64,000 bases of DNA from Bolinopsis microptera (GCF_026151205.1 NC_087083.1:2048501-2112500); one strand, 5' to 3'. Numbered from the stretch's first letter, positions 12,191 through 23,900 are shown. The notes: generated by a model from the letters alone, not told the origin. Numbers and translations: made by a program.

Positions 12191-13289
12191 GTCTGTAAAT
12201 CTTATAGCTCTGAACATCAGGTACCAAAATAGAATGATTCATTTGCATAATTTTAACGACTGTTCAGGTAGAAAATAAATATCATTGAACCAATGGTAAA
12301 TTTATGATGAATCATAAAAGTATACTAGTCTGAGCAAAAATGATATGGAGTGTGGACTAAGGATTTTCAGATCTGAGAAGGCTATAACCGGGAAGCATTT
12401 AATCTAAAAGTAAAATCAACACAGAAATTGGGTACAATCCGACCGGCTATTAACTTGATTCATGAATGTTATGTAATTTTTGTAATATATAGAGATAAAA
12501 TGGGCATCTAGATTCTATATGTAGAACTAGAAGCGCCACAATTTTTGGGAAAAAAGGGGTTACAAATGACTTAATTGCTTTGGAGCATAATAAATATTAT
12601 CATTAATTTTTGGAATCAACACACTGCTTTATCTCGTCTCTTTTCAACAAAGTAATACACTCTTATTATTTGACGCTTCTCATAATATATTATAATTCGA
12701 AAATATCTGGATTTTGACGCAACAGTTATAAAGTTATATAACTACTGTTTTATAGGACAATAAGGAAACACACCACTGAAACAAACCTCGGACCCTCTAT
12801 TCAATTCAAGGCACTAAACGCAAAGCGACCACTGAACGACTACTGAACGAGTAAGTCATTTTAGAAATTAACTGAAATTTGATAATTATAATAATAATTA
12901 TAATAACTAGAAATTTATACATCGCTTTAACAGAGCTCAAAATCCAAAGATTCAGTTCAAGCCATCTAAAGCGACTCATGAACATGTACATAAGAACTTA
13001 GAATTTTATGAAGTATGGTTTTTACGAGAAAGATATTATATGAATACTTCATATGAATACTTATATGATTATGAATATGTGCAGATAGTATAAGAACCTA
13101 CATTAATCCTTGACACAGGCTGCAACCCCTTTTGATCGCGCGCGACCGGCTTTGCGTGCACCTGCACGAGAGGTGTGCAACGTGTAGCAAATTAATCCTG
13201 GAATCTTCGATATCTTTATTCTTTATCTGTATAAATCCCTCAATCCCTGTTACAGCTGATTTCATTTCAGAGATATCAATTGATCAACA
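12191..13289. other. Upstream region of the NERD-helicase gene
   Basis: AT-rich up to about 13130, then a short GC-rich block (GATCGCGCGCGACCGG) about 150 bp before the start codon, which may mark the promoter. A pyrimidine-rich acceptor, CTGATTTCATTTCAG, ends at 13270, 20 bp before the ATG. An intron in the 5' UTR is therefore plausible. Confidence 0.4.
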
Positions 13290-15395
13290 ATGAATAAATA
13301 TTTGGAAGATGGAAAACAAATATACGAAGAATACTGCTCAACGGCTGAAAACCTGCCCACAATGCTTCCAAGAGCACCAGAGCAGACCTACATTGATGTA
13401 TATCCAGATGAAGATCAGCCCGGTCCCAGCTTTACAGATGACAGACGACATCAATTAGACTACGAGACTGAAGTTAAGGTGTATAGGGCTTTGGAAGAGG
13501 TAGATGGAAACTTCATTGTTCTTCATAGCTTCAAATACACGCATCATCAATATCGTTTGTGTGCAGGTAAAAGTCATATCCGAAAAGGATGTTCTAAATG
13601 CAAAAAAGCGGATAATTTGGACGGGGAATGTGACTTCCTCATCATTTGTGCTGACAGTTTTATCATTATCGAAGTAAAGAATATGGAGAATATTGATGGA
13701 GATTGTACGTTTAATAAATTGAAGGCATTGATTGGTACGTACAGGAAGTCAGCTGAGCAAAGAAGCAAGGTAGTGGAACTAATCAAATGTATTGACCAGG
13801 ACGCACATATTCTTCAGTTCACAGCGTACCCTAATTTTAGTAAACAGTTTAAAGAACAGTTTCAATTTAGTGAGATTACAGAACTCCGGTTAAGTGATGA
13901 TGAACTGTCAACTATCATATTTGAAGAGGACCTTTGTCGCAACGAACTTGATGCTGCTTGGTGGGCAGCAAATGTAACTCTGGCCGATTCATCATCTTCA
14001 GATTCCCATGAGAGAGTAAGGAACATTTTGTTAGCTATTTGGGCCACAGAGAGAAACACGTGTGATAAATCCAAGTGCAGTTTAGGACGATGTATTATGG
14101 ATGTCAACAAACAACTTAAGGAAGGTCGCATTACTTTTGAGCCTAAAAAAGGTAAAAAACGTAATCAAAATCCCGCAGTTGTCAAAGCTCCCGATGTTAT
14201 CAGAAACAATTCTAATGTGGAAAACCTAACAGTAGAACAACACAATGCTTTGGAGTCAAAAGAGAATTTGTTGTTGATTAACGGTCCCGCAGGGGCGGGC
14301 AAAACTGTCATATTGTGTGGTAAAATACTGCAACTGTTAGAGTCTGATAAGAACAACAAAGTTGTGGTATTTAAGTTTACTGGACCCGGAAACAATTCAC
14401 AGCATTATCAAAGTGCGTTAGATAACGCCAGTATAAATTACAAACTGATAAGCACAGATGAAGATGATCAAACTCCCGAACAACTAGCTAATCTTATAAC
14501 AGAGAGTTTGTGTAATGTTATTATTGTGGAGATACCAGGTACTGAAGATACCGCATATTTAACAGATATACTCAGTGTACTAAGTGGTTATAATTTGTTT
14601 GTTGATGATATACAGACAGTTATTGATTACAATACCACTGCAGCTGAAATATTCAGTGTATTGATTAACACGTTAAAAGACTTATCAGCAGATAAGATTG
14701 TGTGGATAGCATGTGATATTGTCCAGGTTTGGTCGGTATATGACATATATTTCATTTCAATAGTAGCTAATGTGTTTACTGATATATTAGCACCTCATCA
14801 GAGGACTACTTTATCTAGTAACTTGAGAAATACGTTTGATTTATCGAATATTTTATCTGTAATCAGACATCAATTTGTTAAATTATGTTCTCTTAAATCA
14901 GATATTTTAGATGTTATTTTACCTTCACAATCAACAGGACACTTTATACACGGTACATTGCCTGTTATACATGTTTTTAATGATCGTAATGTTGATAGTA
15001 TTGTAAGTGTTATTAACATTGACTTAGATAGATTGTGTGCTACACATGAATTAAATTATTCTGATATAGGTATAGTATATACTAATTACACTAGTAGTGT
15101 AGTACCACTAGTTAAGAAGAGTGTTAATATGAGATGTAAGAACACTGCTAGTAAGATTGCAGTGTGTGACATGGCGTATTGTGCCTCTAGTGAGTGGCCT
15201 GCTGTAATAGTACTGTGTGAAGTGTTGGGTAGTGAGGAGAAGGACCTGACTCCACTTTACTTAGCGTTATCAAGAGCACGTGTACACTGCTCTGTTGTTA
15301 TGTACCCACGTAAGGGTAGAACATTAGACGATACACGTTACATGTTACATTTGTTAGATAAACTGAGTAACTACGCTCGCATTATACGATATTAG
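13290..15395 (+). CDS. NERD nuclease-domain / superfamily 1 helicase-like ATPase
   Basis: A single open frame of 701 residues. Residues about 55-190 resemble the nuclease-related (NERD) domain of the PD-(D/E)xK fold: YETEVKVYRAL (E61), GECDF (D115), then IIIEVKN (E128, K130). A cysteine cluster, C91, C101, C104 and C114, sits in an insert just before the first catalytic acid and could bind a metal. A second half of helicase type has Walker A GPAGAGKT at 332-339, a Walker B-like LFVDDIQ (D439, D440), an EWPAVIVL segment like helicase motif V, and LALSRAR at 658-664 like motif VI. NERD fused to a UvrD/Rep-like ATPase is a known arrangement in bacteria, and related proteins exist in some invertebrates. 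The expected role is nucleic-acid cleavage or unwinding, perhaps against foreign DNA, but that is inference. The intronless frame beside intron-rich neighbours suggests retroposition or horizontal acquisition. The second acid of the usual DExQ box is Asp. Confidence 0.75.
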   Translation: MNKYLEDGKQIYEEYCSTAENLPTMLPRAPEQTYIDVYPDEDQPGPSFTDDRRHQLDYETEVKVYRALEEVDGNFIVLHSFKYTHHQYRLCAGKSHIRKGCSKCKKADNLDGECDFLIICADSFIIIEVKNMENIDGDCTFNKLKALIGTYRKSAEQRSKVVELIKCIDQDAHILQFTAYPNFSKQFKEQFQFSEITELRLSDDELSTIIFEEDLCRNELDAAWWAANVTLADSSSSDSHERVRNILLAIWATERNTCDKSKCSLGRCIMDVNKQLKEGRITFEPKKGKKRNQNPAVVKAPDVIRNNSNVENLTVEQHNALESKENLLLINGPAGAGKTVILCGKILQLLESDKNNKVVVFKFTGPGNNSQHYQSALDNASINYKLISTDEDDQTPEQLANLITESLCNVIIVEIPGTEDTAYLTDILSVLSGYNLFVDDIQTVIDYNTTAAEIFSVLINTLKDLSADKIVWIACDIVQVWSVYDIYFISIVANVFTDILAPHQRTTLSSNLRNTFDLSNILSVIRHQFVKLCSLKSDILDVILPSQSTGHFIHGTLPVIHVFNDRNVDSIVSVINIDLDRLCATHELNYSDIGIVYTNYTSSVVPLVKKSVNMRCKNTASKIAVCDMAYCASSEWPAVIVLCEVLGSEEKDLTPLYLALSRARVHCSVVMYPRKGRTLDDTRYMLHLLDKLSNYARIIRY

Positions 15396-15540
15396 ATATG
15401 ATGTTACTTTGTAATAACGTTAGTGGGTGACTAGTTCTATTGTTATGAAACATGTATACATAAGCCTTTAGAATTAGTGTGTGATTGCACAGCTTAGTGA
15501 ACTTTTACGAACTAATTACCGATTTTTGAAAACTTTTGAC

Positions 15541-15625
15541 CAAGCCGGGACTCGATCTCGCTACGTCCGGGCTAGACAGACAGACAAGGCTTATGTCTAA
15601 CCGATTGCGCCACTGTGCTGATAAC
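15541..15625 (-). repeat. tRNA-like sequence, probably a SINE head or tRNA pseudogene
   Basis: Read on the minus strand there is a good internal box A, TGGCGCAATCGG (15601-15612), and a box B-like AGATCGAGTCC (15548-15558) at tRNA spacing. The T arm has mismatches and the anticodon arm does not fold well. It therefore looks like a tRNA-derived SINE head or pseudogene, not a working tRNA. Confidence 0.6.
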
Positions 15626-15796
15626 AATACAAACATATTAAGCTATCAATTGAGCGTTATTTTGCAAATAATTTCACCCACTAACCAAACTTAACTATTC
15701 GTTATTAAATTGTAGTTATTAATATAATGCTAATTACTATGAAATTACTAACCACTATAGAATGTGTTATCATTCATTTTATCTGTCTTTCAGTGA

Positions 15797-15802
15797 AATA
15801 AA
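15797..15802 (+). promoter_or_regulatory. Candidate polyadenylation signal
   Basis: AATAAA about 400 bp after the stop codon of the NERD-helicase gene and the first canonical one seen downstream. It may end that transcript. Confidence 0.35.
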
Positions 15803-15918
15803 AGTGTTTTAAATCATAATGTTTCGTATAATTTAGGGTTGACCAGATTTAGCATAATGTCTAGGTTGCTAGGTCTAAACAACCTAGTCGGAAAACAAAA
15901 AATCTTACCTTTACATAT

Positions 15919-15926
15919 GAATAATG
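15919..15926 (+). repeat. Target-site duplication, left copy
   Basis: GAATAATG immediately before the terminal GGCACTATCC of the foldback transposon. The identical 8 bp follow the other end. Confidence 0.85.
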
Positions 15927-18765
15927 GGCACTATCCGTCGCGGAGTCGAGTCCGCGGCGGAGCCGCCGGACTTCGAGCGGACTCCGAGCGGACTCCGGCG
16001 GAGCCGCCGGACTTCGAGCGGACTCCGGCGGTGCTCCGCCAAAATGTATTTACAGTGGACTCGAGTACATTTTGGCGGACTCCGAGCGGAGCCGAGCGGA
16101 CTCCGAGCGGACTTTAAAGTCCGCCGCGGACTCCGAGCGGCTCCGCGGCGGCTCGGCGGAGTGTCCGCCGCGGACTAAGCCACTAGGCGGACTCCGGTCC
16201 GCCGCGGACTCCGGCGGAGTGCTTGGCGGACTCCGCCGGACCTCTCCGCCAGACTTGAATTCGGCGGAGTCCGGCGGGGCTTGGCGGAGTCCGCCAGCTC
16301 GGCGGACTCCGCTCGGAGTCCGCCGGACTCCAACAGAGTCCACTGACTTCTGACCTCCGTCTTCCGACCCTCGGCTAAATTTGTCACGTGACATACAACA
16401 TAGCATTTTGCAATATTGTGGTCAGATGAAAAGGTCGCTAGTGATAAACCTTAACCATTACCCTCACAATGTCAATAGTGTACAACTCTAGTCCTAACTT
16501 TGACCCTATAATGTATAAACGTTGACGGCCCTAACCCTCCACCAAACCGTCCGCAGCGAAATATCAATGTCATTGACTGGTCACGTGACCAAAACAATTT
16601 TTGTCATATTATCTCATATGGGGAAGCGTTTTTAACAAGCAAAAATACGTCGACCATCACAGGACGACGCCAGCCAGCACTCTCTACGCTCTTCGAGCTC
16701 CGATCGTCCTGTGACGAAGTAAGGACGAAGCCTGAGGTCCTCAGGTAACATCGACCACCGATTGAAAATTCAAAGATTTTTTGACATAAAGGTCAAATGT
16801 AAAACTAAAATCTTGATGCTGATTGATTGACGACGTCAATTTTTGAGCACAGCGCGAGCGCATGCGGAAAAGGACCGCGTAGCTAGTCAAGATGTTGATA
16901 AATATTTGGCTTGTGGCGCGATGTGTTGCTCTAACTATAGCCCTCTCGCTTGCAGTAGCGCGCGACCGCCGGAAATGACTTGTGGAACAAGCGCGCCCGC
17001 AGCGGCGCGAAAGCACCTGGTTAGCTAAATAAACGCGATGTGCCTTGCATTGTAGGATGAAATCCTACTAGCTGACGCCACTCGCAGCTGTGATGTTCGC
17101 TGTACGTCAGCGATCGAAATTTATACGCGTATCACCCGTTAAGATGTGCCACCCGACGCGCCACGCAATTTTTCTCGTTGCTCGTCGCACGTCGACGCCC
17201 TCATTAAATTTTTGGAGAAAATCGCTCGCCAAAATTTGTTGGACCAGGACGATGTCCTAGCCTGGCAGCTCATTGCGCGGCGCGTCGCAACGAGCTTCGT
17301 TGTTCGTCGACGTGCGACGAGCAACGAAAAAAATTGTGTGGCGCGTCGAGTGGCACATCTTAACTTGTATCACGTGGTGACCCCCACGGTCGCTTCACTA
17401 TAGTAGCGTCTTCGACGCTACAGGGGGAGCCGCGCACTTCGTGCGCGGCGGGTCATACAACGTATGACAAATCTTAACGGGGGATACGCGTATAAATTTC
17501 GATCGCTGACGTACAGCGAGCAGCACAGCTGCGAACGGCGTCAGCTAGTAGGATTTCATCCTACAAGGCACATCGCGTTTACCTAGCTAACCAGGTCATT
17601 GCCGCCTCCGGCGGTCGCGCTACTGCAAGCGAGAGGGCTATAGTTAGAGCAACACATCGCGCCACAAGCCAAATATTTATCAACATCTTGACTAGCTACG
17701 CGGTCCTTTTCCGCAATATGCGCTCGCGCTGTGCTTGTAGCGCGATGCACTACTGGGTCGCGCGCGCATCAAATAATGCTTCTCGCAACCACTTAAGCAG
17801 ATCGGCGAGATGCGAAGGATTGACATTGTCAATCAAGCGCTGTGCTCAAAAATTGACGTCGTCAATCAATCAACATCAAGATTTTAGTTTTACATTTGAC
17901 CTTTATGTCAAAAAATTTTTGAATTTTCAATCGGTGGTCGATGTTACCTGAGGACCTCAGGCTTCGTCCTTACTTCGTCACAGGACGATCGGAGCTCGAA
18001 GAGCGTAGAGAGTGCTGGCTGGCGTCGTCCTGTGATGGTCGACGTATTTTTGCTTGTTAAAAACGCTTCCCCATATGAGATAATATGACAAAAATTGTTT
18101 TGGTCACGTGACCAGTCAATGACATTGATATTTCGCTGCGGACGGTTTGGTGGAGGGTTAGGGCCGTCAACGTTTATACATTATAGGGTCAAAGTTAGGA
18201 CTAGAGTTGTACACTATTGACATTGTGAGGGTAATGGTTAAGGTTTATCACTAGCGACCTTTTCATCTGACCACAATATTGCAAAATGCTATGTTGTATG
18301 TCACGTGACAAATTTAGCCGAGGGTCGGAAGACGGATGTCGGAAGTCAGTGGACTCTGTTGGAGTCCGGCGGACTCCGAGCGGAGTCCGCCGAGCTGGCG
18401 GAGTCCGCCAAGCTCCGCCGGACTCCGCCGGATTCAAGTCTGGCGGAGAGGTCCGGCGGAGTCCGCCAAGCACTCCGCCGGAGTCCGCGGCGGACCGGAG
18501 TCCGCCTAGTGGCTTAATCCGCGGCGGACACTCCGCCGAGCCGCCGCGGAGCCGCTCGGAGTCCGCGGCGGACTTTAAAGTCCGCTCGGAGTCCGCTCGG
18601 CTCCGCTCGGAGTCCGCCAAAATGTACTCGAGTCCACTGTAAATACATTTTGGCGGAGCACCGCCGGAGTCCGCTCGGAGTCCGGCGGCTCCGCCGGAGT
18701 CCGCTCGGAGTCCGCCCGGAGTCCGGCGGCTCCGCCGCGGACTCGACTCCGCGACGGATAGTGCC
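15927..18765. mobile_element. Giant foldback DNA transposon, 2.84 kb, non-autonomous
   Basis: Both ends read GGCACTATCCGTCGCGG inwards, and the arms are inverted copies of each other for about 1.2 kb. The identical 8-bp GAATAATG flanks both ends. The outer 400 bp of each arm is built of GC-rich GGCGGACTCCGAGC-like units. The inner arm has unique sequence, including a GTCACGTGAC palindrome and an internal hairpin around TCGTCCTGTGA. The right arm has about 100 bp more than the left near 17740-17840. The centre (17143-17358) is itself palindromic. No transposase was found; the open frames in the arms are low-complexity by-products. An 8-bp duplication fits hAT, P, Merlin or Novosib-like elements; the superfamily is not resolved. 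Confidence 0.9.
17358..17470 (-). mobile_element. Family M element, copy 2, inside the foldback centre
   Basis: Reverse orientation of the element at 3946: TTGTATCACGTGGTGACCCC, CACGGTCGCTTCACTAT, then a GCGCACTTCGTGCGC hairpin and GGGTCATACAACGTATGAC. It sits off-centre and breaks the symmetry of the large palindrome, so it either inserted there or was left on one side only. Confidence 0.7.
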
Positions 18766-18773
18766 GAATAATG
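18766..18773 (+). repeat. Target-site duplication, right copy
   Basis: GAATAATG directly after the terminal GGATAGTGCC. Confidence 0.85.
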
Positions 18774-19364
18774 AATGACTAATAAAGAAAATGACGAATG
18801 ACGAGACGCATAACTGCCAAATTAATTTGATAAATGTAAAGTACAAAAACAGAATTAAATATCAATTCTACACGACAATCTATGATAAACACTTCGTGAA
18901 TTTGCTGAAAATTGTGAAGTCGTTAGATTTAGAAGCCTAAGCTAAACTTTAGCAGCAAAATCAGAAAATATAAGCTAATAATTATAACCGTAAGTGTAAG
19001 CTCTCCGACAAAATGACGAAATCATTACTGTAATGTAGTAACGGTCAACTGATAAAAAAGAACTGAGCACACGGACCATATTATCAGGAAACACTCTGTC
19101 CGGGGAGTTTACTCGCCAGCGGAATGACCAATCACACCACATAGAGCTCCCTATTAGTGGAGACAGACCACGTGACTGTAGACGCGACCTCGTATTGGTC
19201 AAACCAGTAAAACACATACGAGCAGTTCCCGCCTTTTATCTCTATTTCCTATCCGCTAATCTTTCAAAATTTACATCTATTGTTCATATTAGAATTCTGG
19301 GTAATTTTCTCAAAGTCGGTTATTATCTTGGAGCCAAATAACATGATAGATTACAGCTTTCATT
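18774..19364. other. No gene seen
   Basis: AT-rich intergenic sequence between the foldback transposon and the GA tract. Confidence 0.5.
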
Positions 19365-19719
<355 letters not shown>

Positions 19720-19961
19720 GTTCTAATTCGATGTCAAAGATGAGAGGAGCAATATGAATAAGCATCGGACGGTTATTCTATCTTTACTCTTTTTATCTAT
19801 ATTTGACCCCTGTTGAGCTGGTTATCAGACATTTTTGTGGACCTACTAGATTGTACCAACCGAAAGAGAGAGTCGGCGGATGACGTCAATTCGTTTCTCG
19901 GAGGAGGTTGAAGTGGAGGGTGGAAGTGCGCTGTTCTTTGAGTTGCTCAGTGCTCTCAAAA

Positions 19962-20040
19962 CAGTGCGATTAGTTTATTATCTCACTGTTTTTAGAGCAA
20001 CTAACAACACAGTCCGTGCGATTATAAACTAATCGCACTG
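19962..20040. repeat. Perfect 17-bp inverted repeat
   Basis: CAGTGCGATTAGTTTAT at 19962-19978 is repeated inverted at 20024-20040, with a 45-bp loop. It could be a hairpin or the ends of a tiny element. Confidence 0.7.
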
Positions 20041-20075
20041 AATATAACACCAGAAGCGTGGAGATATACGCGGAT

Positions 20076-20164
20076 CTAACTGCATGTATAATACGATAAC
20101 ACCAGTTATTGCACTCGGCTGCGCCTCGTGCAATTAATAGTGTAATCGCATTATACGCAGTTAG
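20076..20164. repeat. 89-bp foldback (imperfect hairpin)
   Basis: The outer arms CTAACTGC...TATAATACGA and TCGCATTATACGCAGTTAG pair with a small bulge. Inner TTATTGCAC and GTGCAATTAA pair around a GC-rich loop. It lies 300 bp beyond the 3' end of the modular secreted gene. The nature is unknown. Confidence 0.6.
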
Positions 20165-20469
20165 AGTAGCGTGTATGATATAAACTATAAGTAATAGTAT
20201 ACAAAGCTGGCTGGTTTGTCTATCGCTTATAATTATATCATAGGTTTCATGTTGTACTCGTATAATGCATATCTATAAGCATTTTTAAATTTCAATGTAA
20301 AAAATTAGGGTATTACAAAATAATATACCCATCAGTATCATCAGTGTTATTTTCACCAAAATACCGACTGGAAATCAGAGTAACAATTTTCGCTCGAATT
20401 CAAATAATGAAATATTTTGCGCATTCAATTTCAATTCTTATCCACATGTAAAATATTCTAAAATCAATC

Positions 20470-20930
20470 TCAAGAAAATTCAAAATCGGAATTTTGAATT
20501 GTGTCTAGTTGTCGGCCGATAACCACAATTTCCGAGATCCCGAAAAAATCAAAATCCAAAACCTTGTTGTCCAAGTCAGATTGAGATATAAATATTTGGA
20601 CTCCATCCCCGCAGTTAGCTGGCCACACTGGGTCACGCTTCCTGTTTGTCACTGAAACTACGGTGTTTTCACAAAGGAGACCCTGGCACAGCGTGTTGCA
20701 ACCATCTATAAAGCAGTTCCAGCTGTGAGTTTTGGTATTTTCGTCGAAACTTTGTACTTCATCAACACAGTGAACGTTTTGAAAGGTTATCTTTAGGGTC
20801 CAGGAGGAAATCTCATCAGATATGTACCTCCGTTTTGCCTTGATCCCAAGATGAGAACTAAGATCTTTAAGGGTGATGGTTTGTGCAGCGGATAGGTTCT
20901 CTATTTCACCGTTCACCTTTTGTCTCTGAA
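20470..20930 (-). CDS. Exon 14: module 11 (type B, divergent) and stop
   Basis: Final exon, entered after AAATATTCAG. It keeps the six cysteines (HCVDE, NCFIDGC, LCQGLLC, NCGDG) and FFGISEIVVIGRQ, then ends with a 12-residue acidic tail and TGA. It is the most diverged type B module, so it is probably old. Confidence 0.85.
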
Positions 20931-23900
20931 CTGAATATTTGGAGCTATAGTTTAATGTTTACCTATTGAAACTAAAATGTAAAAGTGTAAATGGAAAGAA
21001 ATTGTATCTAAGACTAAACAATTAAAGTGATTTTTCGACTCAGCGTGCCTTTTAAAATTAAAATGTGTACTAAACTTGTATTTGGATTCTCATTTTTTTG
21101 CGTAAATGTTAATCAAGAACTATTTTGGTCACGAAATCGCACTACTCAAGTAATTATGTATTAGGAATGTAATGTAATAACTCGTCACTACAGAAGTACT
21201 GACTATAAAACTAACCTAACTGACGTCCAAATACAGCAAGCTCCGAAACCTCGAAAAAATCGTACCCCAACTTTTTGGCATTTTCTTTGGTTATCGAAAG
21301 TTTAACTCCATTTCCACAATTACCACGCATGATTTTATTTTCATCTTCAATGCTGCTTTCGTCTACATTGCTTTCGTTCAAAACAGTGACATCTACATAT
21401 TTACACATTCTTCCCTCACACGGATCACCACAACCACTTTCCATGCAGGTCCAAGTATGAGTGTAGATATCTGAATCCAAACTCATCACTTGATCTACAC
21501 AATATATATCATCAAAGTGTACTTGGTACCAGAAAGAATCCTCATCGGATACGAACTTTGCAGAAGTGTCCATTTTACCGTCGTTGTAACGAAGAATGAT
21601 CGAAGATTCAGCAGATTTCATCGGTACAGCCCTAAGTTTCTGTCTGGTTACTGAAATAGTAAGAGTATTAAATTGTTATACAACCGTCCTGCAGTCTGTA
21701 TTATACAGTCTGTACAGTGTACAGTTTACAGTGTACCGTGTACAGTGTACAATGTACAATGTACAATGTACAATGAACAGTGTACACAAATACTCCGTCT
21801 AGTCTTAATTCTTGAATGTGACTTTGGAAGTATTTTGAAATAATCCACCAAAACTTTAAAACTATTCCAATGATAGCTCACCTAGTTCAGGAACAAACTG
21901 CCGACCTATAACCAAAATCTCCGATACCCCAAAATAATCAAAGTTCAGCACCTTCCCATCCGCCTCTGGAATCGATATTTTAACCGCAGCGCCACAATTA
22001 GCCGGCAAATCTGCACCTAGGGATTCATCGTTCAAAACGGAGACTCGTATTTGTTTACACCTGGATCCCACGCACGTTCCACAGCCATCTAATTTGGCAC
22101 AAGTCCAACGGTGAGTGGTTTCTCCTCCATTTATACTCAATACTTTATCCACGCAGTATGTGTCTCCAAAATCTACTCGGATATACCAGGAAGAAATGTC
22201 ATCTGATATGTATCTGCGAGGAGTGTCTATTCCGAGTTCAGACATCAGGTCGTATAGTATCACAGATGATTGAGCAGATGTTACTTGAATTTCTCCCTTG
22301 ACTTTCGTTCGTAGTGCTAAAGGAGCAGAGGTTATGACATATGAACGAATATAAGAGTTATATTATCATATTAAGTAAGGATTCGGGTGGAATTTCAGTT
22401 ACTGTTATGTCAGTAATCTTAAATTGCTCTCTTAGCAAACCAGCTTTGGATGAACATTTTGTGAACGGACATAATTTTGGGCAGACATCATTATTGGCGC
22501 AAGCATGTCTTCGAACGGACATTGAAGCTAAATATTCTAAGGAGGTTAACATTTGGCGGAAAAAAAAGGAGCAAAGCCTTCCAGCGGGATAGCGGTAAAC
22601 AGCACAGAATCACAAGACCAAAACCAATAGGGATATTATACAAACTGCAAACATGCTCAAATTTCCGTTCAAGACATAAAGAATGAGCTAATCTGCTACG
22701 AAGCTCTTATCACCGGAGAGTTAAAGTACAAACATGATGATGAACGACTAAAGTACAATTATATATTGGCAGAAATTACATGAAATAAAAAAGAAACTCA
22801 CTTTGCCTGCGACCAGTCACTGAAAACTCGGAAACCTCAAAGAAGTCATAATCTAATGTTTTGGCATTTTCTTTTGATATCGATATTTTGACCCCATCTC
22901 CACAGTTTGCTGGGATATCTACAGATGTCAAATCCCCACAAGATTTCGATGAAAATTTTGTAAATGTGCTGTGTTTATCATCATTTAAAACAGTAACATC
23001 TACATATTTACACATTCTTCCCTCACATGGATCACCACAACCACTTTCCATACAGGTCCAAGTATGAGTGTAGATATCTGAATCCAAACTCATCACTTGA
23101 TCTACACAATATATATCATCAAAGTGTACTTGGTACCAGAAAGAATCCTCATCGGATACAAACTTTGCAGAGGTGTTCATTTTACCGTCAATCCCAAGCT
23201 CAGGATCGTTGTAACGAAGAATGGTTGAAGATTCAGCAGACTTGAGCTCTACTTTTCCAACAGTTTGTCTAAGACCTGAATAAAATATAAATTGATCCGA
23301 TTTATTTTGTGTCACTGCAAGTGTGATCAATTTAAGATTGGCCGAAATAAAATGTTTACATGTAGTTGGTTTTGAACTTCAGATTAAAAGTGAATTGTAT
23401 ACGAAAAGGAAAAAGAAAACCTAGTATACCAAATTCTAAGCAGAGAGCGCCCGGTTCGTCTTGATACACGGAAGTGGGCGTTGGCCCGACATAAAGTTGT
23501 CCAGTCACTGCTATCTCAGAGATTCCAAAATAATCAAAATCCAACAGTTTACCATCTGTTTGAGGTATGGATATCCTAACCACGTTCCCACAATTAGCAG
23601 GTAGATCCTCTTGTAGATCCAGGTTGAGAACGGACACTTCAAGGTCGTTACACCTGGACCCCTTACACGGAGCCATTCCACAACCATCCTCAGAACACTC
23701 CCAACTGTGAGTGGTTTCTCTTCCATTTATACTCAATACTTTATCCACGCAGTACGTTTCATCAAAATCTACTCGGATATACCAGGAAGAAATGTCATCT
23801 GATATGTATCTGCGAGGAGTGTCTATTCCGAGTTCAGACATCAGGTCGTACAGTATCACAGATGATTGAGCAGATGTTACTTGGATTTCCTCTTTGACTT

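Noticed and set aside
15541-15625. A functional tRNA gene
   Set aside because: Boxes A and B are present, but two mismatches in the T stem and no clean anticodon stem argue against function.
16050-18642. Ser-Arg-Asp-Glu-rich frames (up to 139 residues) in the foldback transposon
   Set aside because: Mirror-image copies occur on opposite strands of the two arms, and the composition follows the GC-rich GGACTCCGAGC words. No transposase motif is present.
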